NCBI GenBank assembly: GCA_025403435.1 | Contig: CM046338.1 | Coordinates: 21,908,392-21,972,391 of the forward strand | Reading direction: 5' to 3' | Length of the DNA: 64,000 nucleotides | DNA from: Artocarpus heterophyllus | Lineage: Eukaryota; Streptophyta; Magnoliopsida; Rosales; Moraceae | Shown: piece after piece, positions 33,901-45,900 of the stretch | How positions within the stretch are numbered: position 1 is the stretch's first letter | How the letters are laid out: each line of letters begins with the position of its first letter | Notes under the pieces: generated by a model | The model's input: only the letters and a program-made list of their open reading frames with translations | Told to the model about the DNA's origin: nothing | Databases searched by the model: none | Program-made: the position numbers and the translations under genes

Positions 33901-36900
33901 GGAGAGTATTTCTTCCTCTCTTGGCGGAGTTAGGAACATGCCTTGAACAACTCTTGTTCCCTGTGCGAGAAAATATCTTTTAAGCAAAAGTTTTTAACGT
34001 ATTGCTATATGTGTATAACCATGGACAACAGTTTAAGAAGAAGAAAACGATCAAAAGTTCTTGAAAATGGTTAGGAAAGGAATTAATTAGCTCTCTGTGA
34101 GTGTTCAATTGACTACATACGCTACTTTTCTTTTATAATTTAATTCATGTTCCCTACTTATTAAAGTCCTAAGAATTGCGTCCTCACTATTTTTAAGTAA
34201 ATGCTGCAAGAGAATGATTGATCGACTCGTACATCCAAGCTAAATTGGCATCTAGTAGCACTTACTAGATATCAAAATCGTTATCAGACTTTGAAATTCT
34301 ATTTTATGACAAAGGAAAAAGAAAAAAGAGTACCAAAGAGAAATGTTATAGTGATGAAGCAGATATTGTAGTGCCGATGTGGCAGTCCCTGGAACGCTCT
34401 TGTTTTGTCAAATTCACTCCTTTGTAACAACTAGTTTAGATTGTTACAGGAATTGATTATATACTTGTAACCGAGTAGTTTAGTCTTCAGTTTTGGGATT
34501 TCTTGTAGAGAGTTAGTAACAGAAATAAGAGCGAGAAACTGAGTAAAGAACTGTCAAGGTAATCTGGGGTTCTTTGGGTGGTTTTTCAAGAGTCTTGGTT
34601 CATCGTTATATAGAGAAAATTCTATTGATGAATAAAATTTTTGGCTCAGTGGTTTTTAGTTGAGGAAACCATAGTTTATAATTCAATTAGCGTTTTATTT
34701 CTCTTCAATTGGTATTAGAGCTACGGATCACCATGAGTTCAAGCTCAGCAAGATTCGATATTGAGATATTTACCAAGGAAAAATGACTTTGGTGTGTAGA
34801 GGGTTAAGATGACGACTTTGTTGGTTCATCAAAGGGAAGAATCAACCGAGTACTCTCTCGGATGCAGAGAAGAAGAAGATTCTTGAGAAGACCCGCAGTG
34901 CAATTATCCTTAGTTTGGGTGATCGAGTTTTGAGAGAAGTATCGAAGGAATCCTCGGCTGCAGCTGTTTGGCAGAAATTAGAAAATCTATACATGACGAA
35001 ATCCCTAGCAATTCGCATGTTCTTGAAGAGAAGACTTCATACATTTAAGATGCAACCAGACAAGTCAAAATCTGACCATTTAGATGATTTTAATAAAATC
35101 ATTATTGACCTAGAAAATATAGGTGTCAAGGTAGAAGATGAAGGTCATGCAATGATATCACCTAGTTCACTTCCTGAATCATTCTTCAAATTTTGTTGAT
35201 ACCGTGTTGTATGGTAGAGAAAGTTTGTCTATGGAAGAAGATTAATCTGCTTTGATGTCTAAGGAATTAAAGTAGGAAATTGAGATCAGAGAAGGGTCTG
35301 TAATGGGGTTAATGGCCAGAGGAAGACCAGAGAAACAAGTGAAGCTCAAGAAAAGGGCAAGATCGAAGTCTAAAACAAAGAAGAAATGTTTCATGTGTCA
35401 TAAGGAGGGCCATTTCAAGAAAGAGTGCCCAAAACAGAAGAACAAGGGATCTGACACGGTTAAAGAATCTGAAGATGATGATGTTGCTTCATATGGGTAT
35501 GAGAGCTATGAAGTTCTTATAGTTGCATAAAACAGATCTGAAGAGGAGTGGATTCTTGACTCTGGGTGTTCCTTTCACATGACGCCTAACAAGGAATAGC
35601 TCACTAGTTTTTAGGAGATTGAAGATGGGAATGTTCTGTTGGAGAATAATAAAGAATGTAGAGTGACAAGGGTAGGCCAAGTCAGGCTGAAACTTGAGAA
35701 TGGCACGGTGAAGATTTTACAAGATGTCAGATTGGTACCTGAGTTAAAGAGGAATCTCATCTTAGTTGGAATGCTTAATGAGACTGGTTTCTCAATTAAG
35801 GTGGAGAATGGGATTATGAAAGTCAGTAAAAGCTTGTTGGTAGTCATGAAGGGATCCAAGAAGAATAGACTTTATGTTCTACATGTAAAAGCTGTAACTG
35901 TTGACATCCTGATTGCCTAGAAAAGATATGAAGAAACGGCCACTCTCTAGTACAGGAGACTCGGTCATACGAGTGCAAAAGGCTTACGCATTTTGTTTGG
36001 GCCTGTTAAAAGGTCTCAAAATAGGCAAGCTCCAATTTTATGAATATTGTGTCATGGGAAAGGCTCAAAGGGTAAAATTCAACACAATAGTGCACAACTC
36101 TGAGGCAAGACTGGACTATGTCCATTCTGATTTGTGGGGGCCATCAAGGGTTGTCTCACCTAGAGGAGCAAGGTATTTTCTCTCTGTAGTAGATGATTAC
36201 TCGAGAAGGGTTTGGGTTTATATTCTTGAGAATAAGAATAATGCTTTTGAGTGCTTTGTCAAGTTGAAAGCATTGGTAGAAACTCAAACTGAGAGGAAGT
36301 TAAGAAATTGAGAACAGATAATGGGCTTGAATATTGTATTGGGATATTCAAAGATTATTGTGCTAAGCATGGTATTAATAGGCTTCATACTATGGATGAT
36401 ACTCCTCAGCAAAATGGAGTAGCTGAGAGATTGAACAGGACAATTATGAACAAAGTTAGGTGTATGCTGTGCAATTCTGAGCTTTCTAAGCAATTTTAGG
36501 TCGAAGCAATTACAACAGCCAATTACTTGATAAATAGGAGTCCCTCAACTACAATAGACATGAAGACACCTATGAAAGTTTGGTCTCGAAGTCCTACATG
36601 TTGTGACAATTTGAGGGTCTTCAGATGTGTTGCTTATGCTCACATAAAGCAAGGCAAACTAGAACCACAAACACTAAAAGGTATCTATTTGATGTCCAAT
36701 TGGAGTTGAAGGATACAAGCTATGGTGCCTTTGGCCAGGAAGGCCAAAGATCAGTATTAGCAAAGATGTGACATTTAATGAAGATCAAATGTACTCTCAA
36801 CTAAACGCAGAAGACAATGCATATACTACTCAAGCATGAGAGAAAGTGCAAGTGGAGGTGGAGCCCATTGCTAGTAGTGGTGAAACAGGTGAACAACTAA

Positions 36901-39900
36901 AAGCTGGTGATGGTGAAGCTCAGCATCGAGATATGGAACCTTTTAAAGATTATCATCTGGCTAGAGACAGATCAAGGAGAGAAGCCAGGCCTCCAGAGAG
37001 ATATGGTAATGCTAACTTGATCTTATATGCTCTTGCAGCTGGTGAAGAGATTGATAATGAAGAACCTATGACTTACACTAAAGCTGTAAAGAGTAATGAA
37101 TCAGCTAGGTTGGTAATGGCCACGAAGGAAGAGATTAGTTCCTTACAAAAGAACAAGACATGGGAGCTTATGCCCAAACCTAAAGATCAAAAAGTTGAGG
37201 GATGCAAGTGGATCTTTAAAAGGAAGGAAGGCTATTTGGTGTTGAGGAGGTATGGTTTATAGCTAGGATAGTTACTAAAGACTTTACTCAAAGAAAAGGG
37301 ATTAATTACCATGAGGTGTTTTCACCTATGATAAAACACTCTTCAATTAGAGTTTTGTTAGCCTTAACTGCTTGTCTCAGTTTGGAGTTGGAACAGTTAG
37401 ATGTCAAATTCTTCATGACACAACCAAAATATCAGGCGTGTCTGCTGAGGAAGTCCCTTATGGATTAAAACAATCCCCGAGATAATGGTATAAGATGTCT
37501 GACCTCTTTACGATTCAAAGGGTTTTAGTAGATGCAACTATGCTAGTTGTGTAGATTTCAAGGCATTGTCAAGTCAAAAGTACATTTGTCTACTTCTGTA
37601 TGTAGATGATATGCTCTTGGCCTGCCAAGATATGGAAGAAATAGACAAGGAGAAAAGGTTGCTGAATTAGAATTTGAAATGAAAGAGCAAAGTACTGCTG
37701 GGAAGATACAAGGGATTGAAATCAACAGGGATAGACAGAAGGGCTTGTTGTTATTAACACAACAAGGATATCTTGGTAAGGTGTTAGGGAAATTTCGAAT
37801 GCAGGATGCAAAGCCTGTATTAACACCTTTGGCACAACACTTCATGCTGTCACTTGAAGATGCTCCTAGCTCTGAACAGGAGATGGCTTATATGGAGAGA
37901 GTGCCATATACAAGTATCGTGGGAAGCCTAATGTACCTAATGGTGTGTACCCATTCTGATTTGGCTCATGCTGTAAGTATGGTTAGCAGATACTTGTCTA
38001 ATCCAGATAAAAGAGACATTGGGAGGCTGAAAAATGGATACTTGGTATCTAAGAGGTACAAGTAAGAAGGGTTTGCTCTATAATTCTGTGAAGAAAAAGG
38101 AACAGTGTGTTACAGGTTTTGCGAGCTCTGAACATGCTGGAGATCTTAATAATAGGAGGTCTCTCACAAGGTATGTTTTTCAAGTGTTTGGGTGCACTTT
38201 CAGTTGGAAATTTACTCTTCAGTATGTGGTACTCTGTCAACCACAGTAACAGAGTACATGGCTGTCATTGAAGCTGTAAAAGAAGCAGTATGGCGTAAGG
38301 GATTAGTAAAAGAGCTTCGTTTCAAGCAAGATGTTGTTATAGTACTTTGTGATAGCTAAAGTGCTACCCATCACACCAAGAACCAAATGTAACCAAATGT
38401 TCCATGAGAGGACCAAATATCTCGCTATTAGAGCTCATTATGTCAGAGAAGTAATAGCTCAGGGTGAAGTTAAGGTGGAGAAAGTTAGCACAGCAGAGAA
38501 CCTAACAGATATGCTTACTAAGGCTTTAGCTTCCACAAAGTTCAATCACTGTTTAGAAATTCTTCATGTGGAGGGCAGAAACTCATAAGGTTGAAGAGGG
38601 TAGTCACGAAGTGGAAACTCAATATCAGACTCAAGGTGGAGATTGTCAAGTGATGAGTCAGACATTGTAGTGTTGATGTGGCAGTCCCTGGAAGGCTCTT
38701 GTTTGGTCCAATCAGATTCACTCCTTTGTAACTGCTAGTTTAGAATGTTATAGGAATTTATTATGTACTTGTAATTGAGTAGTTTTAATTTTCAGTTTTG
38801 GGAGTTCTTGCAGAGAGTTAGTGAGAGAAATAAGACTTGAGAGTTAGAAAATCTGAGCAAAGAACTCTGAGAGTAATTTGGGGTGGTTCTTTGGGTGGTT
38901 TTTCAAGAGTCTTGGCGATCATCATTGTACAGAGAAAATTCTGTTGATGAATAAAAGTCTTGGTTCAGGGGTTTTCAGTTGAAGAAGCCATAGCATGATT
39001 CTGTTTTGTGATTCAATTAGCATTTGATTTCTCTTCAAGAAAAAATAAAATTCCATCCTGAAGGGCAAAACAAAAATTAAATAAAAAACAACTCTTAAAA
39101 AAGAAATAAATAAATGTAGTTTAGTAGAGCTTTAATTGTGTTCTCATTCAATAATTGAAATTAACAACTATATTTTTTATGGGAAAATTAACAATTGTGC
39201 GCCAATTCAATAAGATATTATTTCTATATTTTCATAATGTGCTACTGGAGACTATAATTTAGTCTGCTTATATATTTATTTATTTTGGCTCATGGTAGAA
39301 AAACTCTAGTACTTTTCTTTGGTTTTATAAGTTGTGATCCTCTCGTATTATTAAGAAGGGGAAGTAAACTATTGTTTGTATCATTAGTCCTTAATTATTA
39401 TTTTCTTATTTATCGTCAGAACTTATACAAAGTCAGTGTATTTTACAAAATGAATATTATAATGTTATACATAATTAATTTAGAATATCTCATCCCGCTA
39501 TTTGCAATATAAAACAATGCATTTTTCTGTGGACAGCATCAAATGATTCTGGTTTCCTAGCTGCTTGAATTTTTAGACTATTTTTCAACGAAACTGCAAA
39601 TTTACTTAACGAACATGATTTCTTTATGTAGTAAAAGCGTCAATGACTTTACATAGCAGTTAATTAATGTGAATATGTTCTTTTTCTTAGGAGGAAATGT
39701 TTTTGTTGAAAAAAAAAATACTTTCACGAGCATAATATATCTTAGTAAAGTGAGGTTAATTTTTAGCGAACATAAACTTAAAGGACGTAAGTTTTTCCTT
39801 TTACATCATAACTTTGCGGGCATTCGTGAATTAACAATCATAGAATAATTTTCCCTAAAAAAATCATAAAAAAAATAACAAAGAATTAATAAACATATAG

Positions 39901-42900
39901 CAGAAAATATAAAATTACTTACTGGTAATAAGAAATTTAGCAAAATTTGAAAGCTTTTTTTTTTTTTTTTTTTTCAATCAATATGCCATACCATATCTTC
40001 CTGAAGCACATAAAGGGCGTCCCTGTGACGCCACAACCTGCTATGCCCCCCTGGATCATTGATTTGATCCTTACGTACGATTTCCCAACCCAATTGTTGA
40101 AGTGAATCATGCATCCACACCTTTCCTGTTTTAATAGTTATTAGAGATCTAGCAACAAGAACACGTAGATTGATGTCTGGATAAAAATCACAGCTTTCAA
40201 ATATCTTTATCAGACGAGATTCATCCTCTCCTTTGAAGAAACATGCTATATCCAAAAAGATCTCCTTAGCTTGGGCATTTAATGCATCATAACTGAACCG
40301 AAGCGCTTTAGTTATACCCTCATGCGGAGTTTCCCGGAGACGATTTAGCTCTCCTTCCCATTCCTTTTGGCTTCTGTGAACATGTAAAAACTCACCCAAA
40401 ACCTCAAGAGCCAAAGGAAGACCATCAGCATAATTTACGAATTCCTTTGACAGCTCTTCAAAAATTCTATTAGGATGGCTTTTCCGAAATGCTTTCCAAG
40501 AAAACAACTCAAGTGCTTCCTTATCAGTTAGTTTCTCAACCTCGTAGATAGCAATAATACCAGATTCCTTCAACAAGCTCTCATCTCTCGTTGTTATAAG
40601 AATTCTGCTTCCTGGGCCAACGTCCCCAACGAGAGCTTCTATTTGTGCTGTTTTATCAACATCATCTAGAACAATAAGCACCTTCATAGAAGCTTTGTTG
40701 TTGAATAATTTTTCATCGAGATGTTTCTTTAAGGAAGACAAACCATTCTCTCTTTCACATTCTTCCCTGACATTGTAAACAAAGCAACTGGCCTCAAACT
40801 CACAGCGGTTCCTTTCGAAAACTTCTTCAGCAAAAGTTGTCTTACCAATCCCTCCTGTTCCCCAAATGCCAACCTTGTGAACTTCTTCGGAGCTGCGTTT
40901 CAAGTAGGCCTCGAACTTTCTAATACGAGAATCCATTCCAACTATCTCCTTGGGGTGCAACTTTTCCGAAACCTTTGTAATAATACTCCGAATGGCATCC
41001 GGGTACTCATTCCTGAAAAAGACCACCCCAAAGAAGTTTATTCATAACCCCAGTAGACATGTCATAAAAGATAAGAATACGTGTGATTGTCTTTGCTTTC
41101 TATATTGTTCGCTCCTTAAAGAAATATGTAAGTACTCATGAGAAAAGAAAACAACATATAGAGGAGGGAAAGGACCCAAAGGCGAGGTTAACCATGTATT
41201 TGGTGCGTGCTTGTTCAAATAATTAGTACTCATTAAAAAATAGGATAAATTTTAACCCTGTTTGTTTGACTGGTTTAGTCCAGTTTAGCGAAGTTCGAAC
41301 GAACATCACAGTTTAATTGGTGTTTGGTGATGCATTTAATTCGAACTAAACTGACAGTTCAAACTAAGTTGAACTACATAGCTTAGAGTTTAAATCTCTT
41401 TCCATTTTAACATTTCAAACCAATATTAAACAGTGATATTGAATACTGATTTTACTCTTAGATATTTCTTTTTATAATGTAACACTATTATTTTAATTAA
41501 ATAACTTTTTATTTTACATATTTCATGTTTATTTTAATTAAAAAAAATTTCATACTTCAAACTAGAATTTTCAATACTCATCCAAACATAAATTCAGATT
41601 TGATATCTCGTTCAAATTGATACTTTAACTATACATCCAAAAGCTAGTTCAGATTACTATTTAAATTACACAATTTGGATTTTTTTTGTTTAAACTAAAA
41701 AAGTTCAAAGTAACACAATTCAAACTAATGAACCAAAGGGGACATTTATTTTTCGCCCCTGAATTTTAGTAACTTAGTCATCTTGTTCTCTAAATTTTAA
41801 AAACTAGTATGCGTACCCCTCGAGCTTTAGCATATTAGCGGAAATGCCCTTCAAAAAAATGCCACTTTTGTCCTTAAAATTTTATTTCCTCTCCAAACTT
41901 TAGTAGCTATGCCTTCTTATCCCTTAACTTTTGAAAACTAGTATGTTCACCCTCTCAAATTTTTTCTTTCCCTTCTTTTCTAGACAACAATTCTTAACAC
42001 AAGTCAAAGCTCAAATTGCTCACCCAAGAGTTGTGGACTGAGCCTAAGACAGAACAAGATTTACTAAGCAATTGAGGAGGAAGACATTAAGAAATGAGGA
42101 GGAGCAAGCTAGGGCTCCAAACTCGAAGTCTAAGCTTTAAAATCACAACTATTAAGGAGGTTGTGTTTGAGATTGAGCAAGATTCATAGATTTTGAGTGG
42201 ATTGAAGAAAAAAGAATTGTGCTTTTTGAGGGAGAGACGTAATGAAATGGGAATAAAGTGTACGATTGTCGTCGATGAGGAGCTTGCTTCCACTCATCAC
42301 CACCACCTCCTCCTCCTCATTCTTAGGCAAATCTTGTTCCTCCTTGTTAACCTGCCATTTGTCGTCGCATGTTCTACAAGCTTAATCTCAGCCCCATGAA
42401 GGAGTTATCTTTCGTCTTGGCTTAGTCCACAACTCTTGGGTCAGAAATTTAGATTTGGCCTCGTGTGAAGAGTTGTTAACTATAAAAGAAAAGGAAAAAA
42501 AAAGTTTGGGGAGTGAACATACCTGTTTTTTATGTTCAAGAAGTAAGATGACATAGTTACCAAAATTTAAAAGACAAGTGACATAGTTACCAAAGTTTAG
42601 CTGGGGGCAAAAGTAAAATTTTGTGGACACAATGTAAAGGGCAAAATGAAAATTTTTAATTTTTCAAAATTTAAAGGGCAAAATGATTAAGTTACCAAAG
42701 TTCGAGAGGCAAAAATAAAATTTATCTTAATAAATATATTGAGAAGTTGAGACTTCGACTAGGCGACAATATCTAGAGGTGGCTCAGTGATTAATACAAA
42801 AGAGAATTCTTTATTTAGTACCCACTTATAATCCTAGCACATGCTATAATTCTTTTGTAATTCTATTACGAGAATTGAATTCTAATGTTAATTGTCCCAT

Positions 42901-45900
42901 CATGTAACTTTAATCCTGAATGATTAAGGAACATGCGTTCATTTGATATAGCTGTTAAGTGGGTCAATGGGTGGGTAATTCTGTTGATGAATAAGAGACA
43001 AGGTTTAATGCATAGCACACCTTTGTCTTGTGAATACCTTGAAGTATTCACTAATTGAAGGTTAAAATCGAAAGATACATTCTTGTATATATAAGTTTAT
43101 CGTTGTTTAATTTGAAGAAATATCGTAACAATCTAGTAACGGATTATTAGAGTAATTGTAATATATCTCTCAAAATGTTTAAGTCAAAAACACACATGAA
43201 AAATAAGAAAATATGTACTTTTATAAGTGTTTGCAATTAGCATCTAGCTCTATGGCTCTAGAATTGTGATGGAGACTAGGCGTTGGAGCACCAGGATAGT
43301 GGCGTTGGAGTGCTAGCTATTAAAGACTCTATAGCACCGCAATACCAAAAAGTTGGCACTGCAGTGTTGCAGATCAATATTTTGGCACCATAGTGCCAGA
43401 AAGGTGGAGCCGTAGCCCTAGAAAACAACATGACGCTAGCCTAAAATTGTTGATTTTGAATCTTATGTTTTTCAAATTATTACGAACCATTGTTTTAATT
43501 AGTTGTATGCTTTCATACAAAATTAAATACCTATTACTAATAAACATATATGTTGTAATAGTTGTATTGTTTCACAAAATGATACATTATATGAAAGGTT
43601 GAATGAATTGTAACGCTTGCACCAGTTCTTGAAAAAGCATCCTGTATTTTAATTAAATCTCTAGAATTTTTAGATTTTATATCTTATTCTTGAACACCAT
43701 AATATTGTTAGTTATAGTGTTCTGGGTTTATTGTATTTTAGAAGTAATTTGTCGTAATAACCTGTTAGCAGGCTTCGTAACTAGAATAAATAAAACCTTA
43801 AGGAAAGTATCTTTATACCAAATTCATCAACAGAAGTACCCATTTTTAAAAAACTAACCTAATGCTTAACTCTTTTTTTTTTCAGTCAAAGAGTTTGTTT
43901 AACAGACCTATTATATCTGTAGAGAAGAGAGGAGATCAATGGAGACTAAAGGTAGGAAGATTGAAAAAAAAAAAGAAAAGAAAAGAAAAGAACGAGGGAG
44001 AGAAATTAAATTGAATTGGAGACATTCACAAGTTAGTGGGTTCCATAAAAAGTTAACTACATCAAACGAATAAAGTAAACAAATTTATCACTTCTTTTAT
44101 AGTGAAAACGGGTCCCAACAAAACCAAATCAGCTTCAACACATGTGCTATTCGGTTGTGGGAAGGGAGCACCTCAGCATGGTGTTTAGTTTTTCAGTTTT
44201 AATTCAATTGGTAAAACTATAAATAATATAAAATTTTTAATGCTTACAATAAAAACTAAAAAATTATTATAGTATAAAACTGTTGTATCTTATGACTTTT
44301 TAACTTAAAACTTTAATTATACCTGTGTCCCGTATAAACTATTTTGCTGGTTGAAGTAATTAACATGTTGAGGTTTCGCTTTTTGTTTGGATAGCTTTGA
44401 CTTTCCAACTTGTAATGTGATTGGTCAAAACTGCCAAAGTGTATTCTAAGTGAATGACACATGCGAATCCCGAATGTACTATGTGCTACGTCCAGACCAG
44501 TTAATGAGGTGGCGAGTTCCCTATTGCTGGGAATGGAAAGTTTCTAGATCCCAATACAACCTTTGGCACTCTTTATTTGTGTTTAAGGTCTCTTTATCGT
44601 GACAACTCTTTTTTTACCTCATAGGTGACAGACACTTTCAAGCTACAAGGGCATAAAATAACAAGAATTAAAAGATTTTAAAACACTTAATCATCTAAAG
44701 ATTTTATTTACCGAATGGGTAAAATAATAATAATAATAATAATAATAAATTATTCTATATAGAATCACGATCATAAATTTTCAATCTAAATTATAAATTA
44801 TTATTAAAAAAAATCTAAAGTATAAATATGAAACAATTGAAAATATAACACGTAAGTTTTTAATAACCTTGAAACATATACATGATATGAAAAATGTAAA
44901 AAACAAGAATAGGATAATTATTAATTAAAAGATTTTGGAAAAATTATTGGTGCAAAATAGTTAATTAAAATTTGCTAGATTCTGTTTATGTAATTAAATG
45001 GAAAAAAAAATTGTGCATATCCATTACTATTAACACCCGCGTACAAATAGAAAATTGATTTTACTGTCACTATAATTTCTAGTCAAACCCTAGTCTACCT
45101 AGTTGAGTGTAAAGGACATTAAAAGGCTCACAATGTAATTAGCATGCATGTGTAATCAAGAGAAAAAATCTAATGGAAGATCCTGAGCATTCAGATTATA
45201 TAAGAAGGAGATCAAGGGTACACAGTACTTGTGATTAAAGAAAACCAAATTTCAACAACGTGGGCCCATTCGAACATCGGTTTGTAGAAGGTGATATAGC
45301 GAAGAAGTCGGAGCCTTAAAAGACCTTATTCGTGTACAAAATTCAAAAATCCGATCCCCCAATTCCACGAATTTGTCCAGCAGTAATTTAATTGTGCCAT
45401 TCGAGGTCTCTTATATAATTATAATAGTACAAGCTTGTTGTTCTTCCACTTGTTTTAAAAAAATAGTGATTTGGTCCATTTTGGCCTTTTTTTTTTTTTT
45501 TTTTTTTTTTTTGGTGATGGAAGCGGAGCGGCTAATCTCTATCAGGCTTATAAAAGTTTTGGGAAAAAAATTAAAAAGAAATTTGTAAACTTGATAAACC
45601 TGAAAAAAAATGTAAAAATTTGTAAAATGATCTTTCAACCTTTGCTTCTCAATATCCCCAACCAAACAATTCCATTCCCTTATCATCGATTTATGGTAAT
45701 TCGAAAATCCATTCTTGTCAACTTTTCTTAACCCACTCATAATATGTTAGGCATCACCTATTTGATATCTATAAATTTAGAGACGTCACACATATCATTT
45801 TCAAGGAAATTACTTTCTATAAAAATGCCCAGCTTTTAGGACAATTTTTGTTATTTTTTCATGCGGTATGTCATAGATTTCTTCTTCTTTGGCAGACAAA

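Larger units (their letters stand above)
34344..39037 (+). mobile_element. Copia-2, old Ty1/copia element in TNL intron 2
   Basis: The element is 4694 bp, from TGTTATAG to CTCTTCA, with a perfect target duplication AGAAA at 34339-34343 and 39038-39042. LTRs are 364 and 394 bp and differ by indels and many substitutions, so it is far older than Copia-1. Primer site TTGGTATTAGAGC follows the 5' LTR. It lies on the plus strand, opposite to the TNL gene that hosts it. It accounts for most of the 6.0-kb intron. The host gene must splice it out. Confidence 0.92.
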
